Shown piece by piece: positions 27,260 through 36,235 of a stretch of DNA of 64,000 nt (the stretch's first letter is position 1; every line of letters begins with the position of its first letter). The notes beneath the pieces were generated by a model. That model was not told the origin of the DNA, did not search any database, and was given only the letters and a program-made list of their open reading frames with translations. This DNA comes from Aestuariirhabdus sp049985285. Lineage in GTDB: Bacteria > Pseudomonadota > Gammaproteobacteria > Pseudomonadales > Aestuariirhabdaceae. The stretch covers positions 372,001-436,000 of the forward strand of contig NZ_JBNIEU010000001.1 in the NCBI RefSeq assembly GCF_049985285.1, given 5' to 3'. The translations under genes and the position numbers were made by a program.

Positions 27260-28729
27260 TCAATAGATCACCTTTAGCCACTGCCCTGGTGCCGGCTCCC
27301 CATCCGGATACTGGTCATTGATCAAGCGCAGTTGCGCTTCTGCATAACGGGACAGAGGGCTACGCGACGCCAGGGAGGCGTAGCGATCCCCGCTTTTGGC
27401 ACGAACACGCTTAAGGTGCAACCCATCCGCCTTGGCAGAGTCGACCTTGGGGAGGGGGCCAAAACTTGCGATGGCCACCTGCATTGAGCGATCAAAGGCG
27501 TCAAACTCACGCTCATTTTTCACCGAGCCGATCAACTCAAACACCTTCCCGTCGTAATAAATAACCGCCACCCGATGCAGCGGTTTACCGCGAGGATCCA
27601 CCACAGCACTGTACCCTCGATAGGATTTCCCTTCGATATCAAATCCCTGCCTCACCCGACTCTTCCCAACTCGCTCGTGCAGATACTCGGCCGGTGTGTA
27701 GCCATTTTTGATCTCGCCCATTTGTAGTAACAGAAAGGCTTTCTCCTCCGGAGCGATAGCGACCAGCTGCTCGGGCTGGTTCTGCAATTTCCACCCCTCA
27801 GGAAAAGTGACCTTAAGATTCATCGGCTTATGCAAAAAATGGCGACCATCAACAATGCCCTGGGCGGCACTATTGCCAAACGCCATGCCATCTACCGCCT
27901 TGAGATAATCATCCCGACCCACGCGACCATTACCCAGCGCCGGGACTTGACCAACGACTCCCTGCAACCGTTCATCGTTTGCCGGATGGGTTGAAAACAG
28001 TCCATGGTAACTTGCCACCTGCTGACCGCTCTCTTGGGCTCGCAACTGCGCAAAGGTTTCTTGATTCTTGAGCACTTCAATCACCTCGATCATGGCTTGG
28101 GGATCATAACCAGAATTCGCCAGATACTGCGCTCCGAAACCGTCGGCCTCCAGCTCATGATCGCGGCCATAGCCGCTCACCAGCGCCGTACTGGCGATAT
28201 TGCTCAGATCCCCGGCAGCCCCACCCGCGTAGACCGCAACGACCTGACTCAGGATATTACCGGCCATGGCCATACTCTGCTGCTGAACACTATGCCGCGC
28301 GGTTACATGGCCCACCTCATGGGCCAACACGGCAGCCAGCTCTGCCTCAGAGTTCAGGTACGCCATTAATCCCCGATGGATGTAAATAAAGCCACCGGGT
28401 AACGCAAAGGCATTAATATCCGGCGTATCGATCACCGTAAACTGGTATTCAAGGGCACTACGGTGACTATTGGCAGCCACCTTACGACCGATGGTCTGCA
28501 CGTACCGCTGCAGCCGCTGATCAGCATAGAAGGGATACTGTTTCCGAATCTCCTGGCTGTACTTACGCCCCATGCTGATCTCATCGGCTTCTGACATCAG
28601 TACAAAATCCCGGTCCCCCGTGGCCGGATTCACTGCGCAGCCTTGCAGCCAAACCAGTACCCACAGGGCCGCGAAGACACGCACTACTCCCCGCCAACCT
28701 GACACGACCTTCAACACCCACCTGACCAC
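27260..28729 (-). CDS. M48 family metalloprotease, BepA/YfgC-like lipoprotein
   Basis: A secreted zinc metallopeptidase of 489 residues from the GTG at 28729, which has AGGAG five bases upstream; the TTG at 28744 has no such signal. A hydrophobic signal ends in a lipobox (VWLQGC), so it is probably a periplasmic lipoprotein. The zinc motif HEVGHVTARH lies at about residues 136-145, and the third zinc ligand Glu is in HELEADGFGAQYL. The C-terminal half looks like the extra domain found in larger Pseudomonas/Marinobacter M48 lipoproteins rather than the BepA TPR repeats. A probable role is outer-membrane protein quality control; this is inference. It begins 19 bp after the SNase gene. Confidence 0.85.
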   Translation of the reverse strand: MVRWVLKVVSGWRGVVRVFAALWVLVWLQGCAVNPATGDRDFVLMSEADEISMGRKYSQEIRKQYPFYADQRLQRYVQTIGRKVAANSHRSALEYQFTVIDTPDINAFALPGGFIYIHRGLMAYLNSEAELAAVLAHEVGHVTARHSVQQQSMAMAGNILSQVVAVYAGGAAGDLSNIASTALVSGYGRDHELEADGFGAQYLANSGYDPQAMIEVIEVLKNQETFAQLRAQESGQQVASYHGLFSTHPANDERLQGVVGQVPALGNGRVGRDDYLKAVDGMAFGNSAAQGIVDGRHFLHKPMNLKVTFPEGWKLQNQPEQLVAIAPEEKAFLLLQMGEIKNGYTPAEYLHERVGKSRVRQGFDIEGKSYRGYSAVVDPRGKPLHRVAVIYYDGKVFELIGSVKNEREFDAFDRSMQVAIASFGPLPKVDSAKADGLHLKRVRAKSGDRYASLASRSPLSRYAEAQLRLINDQYPDGEPAPGQWLKVIY

Positions 28730-28748
28730 ACTCACTCCTGCCAACCGG

Positions 28749-29534
28749 TTACTGGATAATCCTGATCATTGCTGGATGACGCACAGGCAGCATCCAGCGG
28801 CGATAACCTGATTTCAGTGTACCTCCTCGTGCTTGCCGGTCAATAACCCAGCCCCGCACCTCCACCCGCCGACCTTCACCCAGTAATCCCGGTAGCGCTG
28901 AAAACCGCTGACGATCCCGCTGGGAGACTCTTAATACCAGATGCTCATCCAACTCCAACCAGATGAAATCCCCTCCCCGACTCCCCCCGGAGATACGCCC
29001 TCGCAAGACGTAGAATCCACTGCGCGATACCGTGGCCGCCGGCGCGGGTTGATGACTCCATATGCCCAGGCCTGCCAGGCGAGCACGCTGCTCGGCCGCC
29101 GCAAGGCACTGCCAACCGTCACCATTGGGCGGCACCACAACCAAGGCACCCAACCCCTGCTCAAGCAAAAGCTCGGACAGGTTACGCCGTCCCGGCCCCA
29201 GATAAACTCGCGCCAGCAAGCGACCATAACGATCCCTGTCTTCCACGGCAGGATCAATGTACAGCCGCCGGGAGCCCGCAAGCAGGCGCTCAACAAAGCT
29301 TTTCGCGGCTAACGCCCCGACCTCATCCGCCCGACCCTCTCGCCCCATCTCTGGAGTATTAATACCCAACAGCCGCAACCGCCTGCCATCTTCTAACAAC
29401 AGTGTGTCGCCATCGTAAATTCGCTGCCAACCCACCTCTTGCAAGCCGCCCACCGGGGCGCAGGTCAGCGCGAACGCCGAATGACAGGCAATAAAAAAGG
29501 CGCTTGCAATAAGCGCCTTTTTCCAACATCCCAT
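28749..29534 (-). CDS. Secreted staphylococcal-nuclease-like (thermonuclease) protein
   Basis: A 261-residue SNase-domain protein. From the ATG at 29534, 16 bp after rpmE, residues 1-24 form a signal peptide ending AFA; an upstream start at 29615 would overlap rpmE and is rejected. The nuclease domain has the three catalytic positions of SNase: Arg and Glu in RLRLLGINTPE and Arg in DRYGRLLARVYL. The tail beyond about residue 170 holds a second beta-rich segment (GFYVLRGRISGG, HLVLRVSQRDRQRF), perhaps an OB-like domain. The product is probably a periplasmic or secreted Ca-dependent nuclease. Oddly, codons 5-14 lie within the rpmE terminator hairpin. No good Shine-Dalgarno sequence is seen. Confidence 0.82.
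   Translation of the reverse strand: MGCWKKALIASAFFIACHSAFALTCAPVGGLQEVGWQRIYDGDTLLLEDGRRLRLLGINTPEMGREGRADEVGALAAKSFVERLLAGSRRLYIDPAVEDRDRYGRLLARVYLGPGRRNLSELLLEQGLGALVVVPPNGDGWQCLAAAEQRARLAGLGIWSHQPAPAATVSRSGFYVLRGRISGGSRGGDFIWLELDEHLVLRVSQRDRQRFSALPGLLGEGRRVEVRGWVIDRQARGGTLKSGYRRWMLPVRHPAMIRIIQ
29493..29522. terminator. rpmE intrinsic terminator inside the SNase signal-peptide codons
   Basis: GGCGCTT (29499-29505), loop GCAAT, AAGCGCC (29511-29517), with six A before and five T after, forms a bidirectional terminator 30 bp downstream of the rpmE stop. It overlaps codons 5-14 of the downstream nuclease gene. Confidence 0.8.
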
Positions 29535-29550
29535 TTTCAGGGACTCACTC

Positions 29551-29766
29551 TTACTTGCGAGTGGAGAGACCACCGAAACGCTGCTTGAAGCGCTCGATAC
29601 GGCCGCCAGCGTCAAGTACCTTCTGCTTACCGGTGTAGAAGGGGTGGCAAGCTGAGCAAACGTCGAGGTGAATTGGCTTGCACAGGGTAGAACGAGTCTT
29701 GACTACGTTACCGCAGCTACAAGTTGCTTCGATCTCTTCGTAAGCTGGATGAATATCGGCCTTCAT
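29551..29766 (-). CDS. rpmE: Large ribosomal subunit protein bL31, zinc-binding type
   Basis: 71 residues, starting MKADIHPAYEEIEATCSCGN. The C+ form is shown by Cys16, Cys18, Cys37 and Cys40 (CSCGN and CSACHPFYTGKQK), which bind zinc. The start at 29766 has AGAGGAATAG upstream. It is divergent from priA, as in Pseudomonas. It is followed at 30 bp by a strong terminator that lies in the next gene. Confidence 0.97.
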   Translation of the reverse strand: MKADIHPAYEEIEATCSCGNVVKTRSTLCKPIHLDVCSACHPFYTGKQKVLDAGGRIERFKQRFGGLSTRK

Positions 29767-29992
29767 GATCTATTCCTCTAAAAGTAGTGAGCACCGCCAC
29801 CAAGCCCACTGCCTGGCACCGCACTCTAGCCTTGCCCACATTTATTCGGGGCAAAAATAAGACGGCGCATGCTACCAGAATTCCACCAAGAAGCAAGTCC
29901 TGCAAAGACGATAGCAAAACCTTTCTCCTTGCGCCGACGGTGATACCATAGCGCAATCAAAACCAACTTCGATACAAGGCAGCCACAACTCG

Positions 29993-32221
29993 ATGATCTC
30001 CACCGATCGATCAGGACGGATCCTGCGGATCGCACTGCCCTCCCCCCTGCGGCGCCTGTTCGATTACCGCGCTCCCGAGCAATGGCCGCAGCAATCGCTA
30101 ACGGCAGGAGTACGCATCAGCGTGCCTTTCGGCAAGCGCACTCTGGTAGGTGTTCTGGTCGAACAACCCGATAGCAGTGAGCTGCCACTGGAGCAGTTGA
30201 AAACCGCCATAGAGCTGATTGATACCACCCCCCTGCTGCCACCTTCGGTTCTGGCACTGTGTCGCTGGTGCGCTGACTACTACCACCACAGCCTTGGCGA
30301 CACCCTGAGCATCGCACTTCCCGCACTACTGCGCCAAGGCCACCCCGCCAGCCTCGCCGAAGCCCACTGGCGTTGTGCGCAACCACTGGATGCGGCGTTG
30401 CGGCAAACCCTTCAGCGTGCACCGAAGCAGCTTCAAGCCATGGAGCAACTGAACCTGCACCCGAAGGGCATTAGCCGTCCCCTGCTTGCCAGCCTGGGGA
30501 TCAATAGCGCCACACTTAAAGCCCTCAACGAGAAGCAGCTTGTTGAGTGCGAGTACCTCGACGAGCCAATACAGCATCGGGGAACACTGCTTCACGAAGC
30601 CCCCCTGCCCCTCAATAGCGATCAACAGAGCGCTGTGGAGCGCATCAATTGCGGCCTTGATAAGTTCCATTGTCACCTGCTGCAAGGCGTGACAGGCAGC
30701 GGCAAAACAGAGGTCTACCTGCACTGCATCGAACAGGTGCTGCAGCAGGGCAAGCAGGCATTGGTGCTGGTACCCGAGATTGGCCTCACCCCACAAACCC
30801 TGCAACGCTTTCGCCAACGCTTTAACGTTGCCGTCGCCGCCATGCACTCCGGTCTCAACGACCGTGAACGACTCAAGGCATGGTTGGACGCCCGCAGCGG
30901 CAGGGCCGGAATCCTGATAGGGACCCGCAGTAGCCTGTTTACGCCCCTACTCCGCCCAGGAATTATCATTGTCGACGAAGAGCATGACGGCTCTTACAAG
31001 CAGCAGGATGGGCTGCGCTACAACGCGCGCGACCTGGCGATCTACCGCGCTAAACTGGAGCAGATCCCGATTATTCTGGGTTCAGCCACCCCCTGTCTGG
31101 AGTCTCTGCACAACGCCTTGCAACAGCGTTACAGTCAACTGTTGCTGCCCTATCGCGCCGCCGCAACCCAACCCCATTACGAGCTCCTCGACCTGCGTAA
31201 CCAGACGCTGGTAGCGGGCATGACCAGCGCACTGCAACTTCAGGTGGAGCAACACCTGAAACAGGGCAATCAGGTACTGTTATTTCTCAATCGACGGGGG
31301 TACGCCCCTACCCTGCTCTGCCACCAATGCGGCTGGGTTGCCGATTGCCGGCTCTGTGATTCACGCATGACCCTGCACCGGACCCCGCCCCACCTGCATT
31401 GCCACCATTGCGACAGCCAGGGCGAGGTGCCTCACCGCTGCCCCCAGTGCGGCAGTCACGAACTCTATCCCGTAGGACGAGGCACCGAGCGCAGCGAGGA
31501 GGAACTCCAGCAACGCTTCCCGCGGGCGTCGATTCTGCGTATCGACCGGGACAGCACGCGCAAAAAAGATGCGATGAACCAGTTACTGCAACAGATTCAT
31601 CGAGGGGCACCGGGTATCCTGCTGGGCACACAGATGCTGGCCAAAGGGCATCACTTCCCCGCGGTTACGCTGGTCGCTATCCTCGATGTCGATAGCGGCC
31701 TGTTCAGCACCGACTTTCGCGGAATCGAGCGCATGGGTCAGCTACTGCTGCAAGTTGCCGGCAGGGCAGGAAGGGCCGACCGGCAAGGCACGGTCGCTAT
31801 CCAGACCCACAACCCGGAACACCCCGCCCTGCTGCAATTGATCCAGCAGGGGTATGAGTCCTTTGCTCGAACCCTGCTGCAAGAGCGCAGCCTGCTTGGA
31901 CTCCCGCCCTATAGCCATCTGGTACTGCTGCGCAGCGAATCCCCTCACATGGAGCTCAGCCAGCAGTTCCTCGCCGACATCCGTGAACTCGGAAACAGAT
32001 ATTCGCAAGACAACACAAACCATAAGCTCAGCATGCTGGGACCAATCGCCGCCCCCATGGAACGCCGCCAGGGACGCTACCGCTGCCAGCTACTGCTGCA
32101 AAGCAGCTCCCGCAAAGCACTGCACCAACTGCTGCAACGCCTGCTACCCGACATGGAATCCCACCCCCTCAGCCGCAAGGTTCGCTGGTCGGTAGATGTG
32201 GACCCGCAGGAGATGCTGTAG
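29993..32221 (+). CDS. priA: Primosomal protein N' (replication restart helicase PriA)
   Basis: A 742-residue 3'-5' superfamily 2 DNA helicase that reloads DnaB at collapsed forks. The N-terminal 3'-DNA-end-binding domain begins ILRIALPSPLRRLFDYRAP. Walker A is GVTGSGKTEVYLH at about residues 232-244, and DEEHD marks the DEAH box. Two zinc sites lie in CHQCGWVADCRLCDSRM and CHHCDSQGEVPHRCPQCGS. Motif VI is in QVAGRAGRADRQG. The ATG at 29993 lacks a Shine-Dalgarno sequence but matches the expected length. Its TAG stop overlaps the GTG start of the next gene by one base. Confidence 0.96.
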   Translation: MISTDRSGRILRIALPSPLRRLFDYRAPEQWPQQSLTAGVRISVPFGKRTLVGVLVEQPDSSELPLEQLKTAIELIDTTPLLPPSVLALCRWCADYYHHSLGDTLSIALPALLRQGHPASLAEAHWRCAQPLDAALRQTLQRAPKQLQAMEQLNLHPKGISRPLLASLGINSATLKALNEKQLVECEYLDEPIQHRGTLLHEAPLPLNSDQQSAVERINCGLDKFHCHLLQGVTGSGKTEVYLHCIEQVLQQGKQALVLVPEIGLTPQTLQRFRQRFNVAVAAMHSGLNDRERLKAWLDARSGRAGILIGTRSSLFTPLLRPGIIIVDEEHDGSYKQQDGLRYNARDLAIYRAKLEQIPIILGSATPCLESLHNALQQRYSQLLLPYRAAATQPHYELLDLRNQTLVAGMTSALQLQVEQHLKQGNQVLLFLNRRGYAPTLLCHQCGWVADCRLCDSRMTLHRTPPHLHCHHCDSQGEVPHRCPQCGSHELYPVGRGTERSEEELQQRFPRASILRIDRDSTRKKDAMNQLLQQIHRGAPGILLGTQMLAKGHHFPAVTLVAILDVDSGLFSTDFRGIERMGQLLLQVAGRAGRADRQGTVAIQTHNPEHPALLQLIQQGYESFARTLLQERSLLGLPPYSHLVLLRSESPHMELSQQFLADIRELGNRYSQDNTNHKLSMLGPIAAPMERRQGRYRCQLLLQSSSRKALHQLLQRLLPDMESHPLSRKVRWSVDVDPQEML

Positions 32222-34080
32222 TGGCAGTCCGGCGCGACATCCTCTTTGCTCTTGGCCTGATAGTGGCGCTGTGTGCAATAACCGCGCTATTTGGCGGCGG
32301 CCTGAAGAGTGATTTCTATCTGGATGATTTTCCCAACCTGTCGGTATTGTCCAGCGTCTCCATGCCTGGCGGATTCTGGTTTGCGACCCTGCAAAACGCC
32401 TCCAGCGCCCTTGGCCGACCATTGACCATGTTCAGCTTTGCCCTGCAAGCGGAAAGCTGGCCATCGGACCCCGCAGCGTTCAAGCGCATCAACCTTCTGA
32501 TCCACCTTTTTAATACGCTACTGGTTGCTATGGTGAGCCAGCAGCTGTTTGCGCTGCGTAAGCTTCCCAATAGCCAGTGGCTCGCGCTGGCGGTTGCCCT
32601 GCTGTGGGCAATCGCCCCCCTTCACTTGAGCAGCGTACTCTACGTCATCCAGCGTATGAGCCTGCTGGCCGCTACCTTCTCCCTGCTGGGCGTCGCTCTC
32701 TATCTGCGGGCCGACCAGCTGTTTGCACAGGGGCGCTGGCGAGCCGGTTACCTGCGACTCACCCTGGGCTACGGGGCCTGCCTGCTGTTTGGGGTGCTGG
32801 CCAAGGAGAATGCGATCCTACTGCCAACCTTGCTGCTACTGCTCGACGGCACCCTGTGCCGTCAACGTCTTCGTCCCCCCGCGTGGAAACGCTATCAGCT
32901 CGCCTTCCTGTGGCTACCCCTGGTGATGCTTGCGCTCTACCTAGTGTTCTTCTCCCAGGCCCTAAACTACAGTTCCCGCCCCTTCGACATGGGCCAGCGC
33001 CTGCTCACCGAGGGCCGGGTGATGTTTCACTACCTGGCGCAGTTCCTATGGCCGGTCGGGCCAGAGCTTGGCCTCTACCACGACGATTTTCCGCTATCTC
33101 GCGGCTGGCTGTACCCTGTCAGCACCCTGATCGCTGCCTCGGGATGGTTACTGCTGATAAGCGCCGCCCTTGGGGGTAGCCGTCACTGGCCAGTCCTCAG
33201 CTTTGTCACCGGCTGGTACCTGCTTGCCCAACTGCTCGAATCCAGCGTAATTTCGCTGGAGATCTATTTCGAACACCGCACCTATCTGCCGATGGTAGGG
33301 GTCTGTTGGGGGATCATTTTTTGGGGCGAACGCCTGCTACAACAGCGCCCCTCCATGAAGCGACTTGTACTCACCGGTTTTGCGCTCTACCTGCTGGCGA
33401 TCGCCAGCGTCACCTGGCAGCAGGCCCACCTCTGGAGCCAGCCATTGCTGATGGCGGCAGAAAAAATGGAGCAGCACCCGAACTCCGAGCGCGCGCGCCT
33501 GAGTGGTGCCCAGCAGCTTTTAAAACGGGGGGAAGGGGATGCCGCCGTCAGGCTACTGCTGCACGACAAATCCTGGTCACAGCTACCCGCCTCTCGTCAG
33601 GGGCGACTGTTACTACTGAGCTGTAGCGAAGAGGTTCCCCTGCCCAACCCAGGCTATTGGCAAGGGATCACCTACTCCCGAGAAATTATCGACAGCCTGC
33701 AGCAACTGCTGGGTGCCCTAGGAACAAACAACTGCCCCCGCTGGCCCATTGAGAATGCTAGCCAGCTGCTCGTAACCCTGCAGGAGAACCCCGCCTACAG
33801 CGGCCGCCACGCCGTGCATTTCATGCAGGCCAAACTTGCCCTGCTGGTGGGTGACCTCGAAGAAGCGAAAACCCAGGCCCGCGCCGCAAACCAGAACGGG
33901 CGACCCGACGTGGAATGGATGTTAATCGATATTGCCCTATCCACGGGCGACCGCGAAGGGGCTGCGATAGCGCTGGAACAAGCGCAGCAAAAGATTGATC
34001 GCCTAGGCTGGCGCTCTCTGCGCTACCGCCCGCTACTGAAAGCCTATCGCCAAAGAATCAATGGCGCGCCGCCCCCATGA
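32221..34080 (+). CDS. Multi-pass membrane protein with GT-C/TMTC-like fold and C-terminal helical repeats
   Basis: A 619-residue protein with about ten hydrophobic segments over residues 1-400 and a soluble helical, TPR-like C-terminal 200 residues. Features resemble GT-C glycosyltransferases of the TMTC/Pmt type: an acidic motif in the first luminal loop (FYLDDFPN, about residues 36-43), RPLTMFSFAL after it, RINLLIHLFNTLLVA in a helix, and HLSSVLYVIQRMSLLAATFSLLG like the P-x-x-x-E-x-x-x-x-x-x-R segment of the family. These proteins move sugars from polyprenyl-linked donors, often onto proteins. Target unknown; it is translationally coupled to priA (GTG overlaps TAG), which says little about function. 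A 7-bp hairpin spans its stop codon (34066-34087). Confidence 0.6.
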   Translation: MAVRRDILFALGLIVALCAITALFGGGLKSDFYLDDFPNLSVLSSVSMPGGFWFATLQNASSALGRPLTMFSFALQAESWPSDPAAFKRINLLIHLFNTLLVAMVSQQLFALRKLPNSQWLALAVALLWAIAPLHLSSVLYVIQRMSLLAATFSLLGVALYLRADQLFAQGRWRAGYLRLTLGYGACLLFGVLAKENAILLPTLLLLLDGTLCRQRLRPPAWKRYQLAFLWLPLVMLALYLVFFSQALNYSSRPFDMGQRLLTEGRVMFHYLAQFLWPVGPELGLYHDDFPLSRGWLYPVSTLIAASGWLLLISAALGGSRHWPVLSFVTGWYLLAQLLESSVISLEIYFEHRTYLPMVGVCWGIIFWGERLLQQRPSMKRLVLTGFALYLLAIASVTWQQAHLWSQPLLMAAEKMEQHPNSERARLSGAQQLLKRGEGDAAVRLLLHDKSWSQLPASRQGRLLLLSCSEEVPLPNPGYWQGITYSREIIDSLQQLLGALGTNNCPRWPIENASQLLVTLQENPAYSGRHAVHFMQAKLALLVGDLEEAKTQARAANQNGRPDVEWMLIDIALSTGDREGAAIALEQAQQKIDRLGWRSLRYRPLLKAYRQRINGAPPP

Positions 34081-34100
34081 GCGGCGCAGCTTACACCCAA

Positions 34101-35849
34101 TTACATCTGCTCGACGGTTTCGATACCGAGTAGGTCCAGCCCCAACTCAAGCTCACTCGCCACCAGTGCGCAGAGTTTAAGGCGGCTCGCGCGTACTGCG
34201 GGATCAACTCCATCTTTATTTACAGGGCAGGCCTCGTAAAACGACATAAAGGCACCCGCCAACTCGTACAGATAAGTACACATCAGGTGCGGGCAGCCTT
34301 CGCGGGCAACGTTATCAACCACCTCGTTAAACTGCAGCAACTTGGTGGCGAGCGCCTGCTCTTCCGATTCGACGATAAGCAGCTTACCCTCCAGCCCCGA
34401 CAGCTCCATATTTCCCTTACGGAAAATCGAGCGGATACGGGTAACGGCATACTGCAGATAGGGTGCTGTATTCCCCTCAAAGGAGAGCATATTATCCCAG
34501 TCGAAGATGTAGTCTGTGGTCCGGTTTTTTGACAGGTCCGAGTACTTTACCGCCCCGATCGCGACCGCATTAGCCACCTCCGCTTGCTGCCGTGGATCCA
34601 TATCAGGGCTCTTTTGTGCGATCAGGGCCGTGGCCCGGACAACCGACTCGTCCAGCAGCTCGGACAGCTTGACCGTGCCACCACTGCGGGTTTTAAAGGG
34701 TTTTCCATCTTTACCTAACATGACACCAAACGCATGATGCTCCAACGGCACGGATTCTGGTACATAACCGGCCTTGCGCACGATGGTCCAGGCGTGCTGC
34801 AGGTGCTGGGCCTGACGCGCATCGATGTAGTAGAGCACGCGATCAGCGCCCAATGTTTCATAGCGATATTTGGCACAGGCGATATCGGTCGTGGTGTAGA
34901 GAAACCCTCCATCACGCTTTTGAATAATGACGCCCATGGCGTCGCCATCCTTGCCCTTGAACTCATCAAGAAACACCACCAGCGCGCCATCATCTTCGAC
35001 GGCGATCCCCTTGGCCTTGAGGTCGGTGACGATGGCGGGCAGCATGTCGTTGTACATACTTTCGCCCATGGTGTCCTTGGGACCGATATTTACATTCAAG
35101 CGATCATAGGTGATCTGATTCTGCACCATGGTCACATCCACCAGCTTGCGCCACATTTGCAAGCACCAGGCATCTCCCCTCTGGAGCTTGACAACATAGT
35201 TGCGGGCTCGGGCAGCAAAGTCAGGGTCGCTGTCATAGTGGGTCTTGGATTCGCGATAAAACTGCTCCAGATCCCCGAGCTCCGCCTTCATGATGTCCGG
35301 ATTTTCTTTTTGCAGCTCTTCTAGGTGAGCAATCAACATTCCGAACTGAGTGCCCCAGTCACCGATATGGTTGGCCCGAATAACCCTGTGCCCCAAAAAC
35401 TCCAGCGTACGTGACACCGCGTCACCAATAACCGTGGAGCGCAAGTGGCCGACATGCATCTCCTTGGCCACATTGGGCGCGGAGAGATCAACCACTACGG
35501 TCTGCGGACTGCCTGCCAGGCTGACGCCCGCGCGGTCACTGCCATAGGATTGCTCAAGCTGTGCGGCCACCCACCCTGGCTTAAGGAATATATTGATAAA
35601 GCCAGGGCCCGCCACTTCAAGTTTTTCTACTACATCGCCTAGCTCGGTTTCCAGCGCGGCCTGAACTTTAAGCGCCATGTCTCGAGGATTAACGCCTTGG
35701 CGCTTGGCAACCGCCATCACTCCATTGGCTTGATAATCACCAAAATTAACTCGCGCACTGGGACGCACCATACCGGCGCTACCCTCGGGGGCACCTACAG
35801 AATGCAGCGCATCGGCGACCTTGGCATCAAGAAACTGGCGAATATTCAT
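34101..35849 (-). CDS. argS: Arginyl-tRNA synthetase
   Basis: A 582-residue class I synthetase charging tRNA-Arg. The N-terminal Add-1 domain is present. The HIGH motif is HVGH in NVAKEMHVGHLRSTVIGD (about residues 130-133). As in most ArgRS, the KMSKS box is degenerate (GKPFKTRSGGTVKL). The C-terminal DALR anticodon-binding domain ends in LGIETVEQM. The start at 35849 has AAGGAAG four bases upstream. It lies opposite to its neighbours, whereas in Pseudomonas I recall it reading with priA. Its leader holds an Arg-rich short ORF and a strong terminator, suggesting attenuation. Confidence 0.96.
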   Translation of the reverse strand: MNIRQFLDAKVADALHSVGAPEGSAGMVRPSARVNFGDYQANGVMAVAKRQGVNPRDMALKVQAALETELGDVVEKLEVAGPGFINIFLKPGWVAAQLEQSYGSDRAGVSLAGSPQTVVVDLSAPNVAKEMHVGHLRSTVIGDAVSRTLEFLGHRVIRANHIGDWGTQFGMLIAHLEELQKENPDIMKAELGDLEQFYRESKTHYDSDPDFAARARNYVVKLQRGDAWCLQMWRKLVDVTMVQNQITYDRLNVNIGPKDTMGESMYNDMLPAIVTDLKAKGIAVEDDGALVVFLDEFKGKDGDAMGVIIQKRDGGFLYTTTDIACAKYRYETLGADRVLYYIDARQAQHLQHAWTIVRKAGYVPESVPLEHHAFGVMLGKDGKPFKTRSGGTVKLSELLDESVVRATALIAQKSPDMDPRQQAEVANAVAIGAVKYSDLSKNRTTDYIFDWDNMLSFEGNTAPYLQYAVTRIRSIFRKGNMELSGLEGKLLIVESEEQALATKLLQFNEVVDNVAREGCPHLMCTYLYELAGAFMSFYEACPVNKDGVDPAVRASRLKLCALVASELELGLDLLGIETVEQM

Positions 35850-35900
35850 GAGACTTCCTTAAGGTTGGCAAATATAAGAGTAAGCAAATAATCGGAATAC

Positions 35901-35932
35901 AAAAAAACCCGACCAGACGGACTGATCGGGTT
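35901..35932 (-). terminator. Strong intrinsic terminator in the argS leader (attenuator candidate)
   Basis: On the minus strand AACCCGATCAG (plus 35922-35932), loop TCCGT and CTGGTCGGGTT (35906-35916) form an 11-bp stem with one G-T pair, followed by a T7 run (35901-35907). It lies 51 bp upstream of the argS start and 32 bp after the stop of an Arg-rich short ORF. Upstream, CCGGTCGG (plus 35947-35954) can pair with the 5' arm of the terminator with one mismatch, giving a possible antiterminator. Confidence 0.85.
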
Positions 35933-35964
35933 TCTATAAATCTTCGCCGACCGGCCTAGCAGGG

Positions 35965-36081
35965 TTAGTGCAAGCGGGGGCGTCGTCGCACCATATTTAC
36001 GGCAGCGGCATCCACACCACGGTGTTCGAGGTACAGGTCGAATGTATCGATAACCATAGGCTGGACAGGTGCAGTTTTCAT
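35965..36081 (-). CDS. Candidate argS leader peptide with Arg-Arg-Arg-Pro-Arg codons
   Basis: A 38-residue ORF (ATG at 36081) whose last eight codons encode Val-Arg-Arg-Arg-Pro-Arg-Leu-His. The arginine codons are CGA CGA CGC and CGC (35974-35988). It stops 115 bp before argS and 32 bp before the terminator. The frame lies in the 386-bp gap between argS and the ftsN-like gene. No convincing Shine-Dalgarno sequence precedes the ATG or the in-frame ATGs at 36057 and 35994, which is the main weakness. I do not recognise the peptide as a known family. Leader-peptide function is inference from arginine codons plus terminator geometry. Confidence 0.5.
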   Translation of the reverse strand: MKTAPVQPMVIDTFDLYLEHRGVDAAAVNMVRRRPRLH

Positions 36082-36235
36082 AGGGGCGGATACTAACCAA
36101 AAGGGCGTTGTATAACAATAGTACAAACCCCTACTACGGCCCCAATACCGGCTAATAAGCCCCTTGTACTCACTTGCCAACAATGGCGATAATGGCGCAC
36201 CGGATTGCCTGCTACGCGGAACTGCTTCCCCCTCC

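Noticed and set aside
34066..34087. GC-rich hairpin over the stop codon of the GT-C-like gene
   Set aside because: No T-run on either strand, so not called a terminator for the convergent pair with argS.
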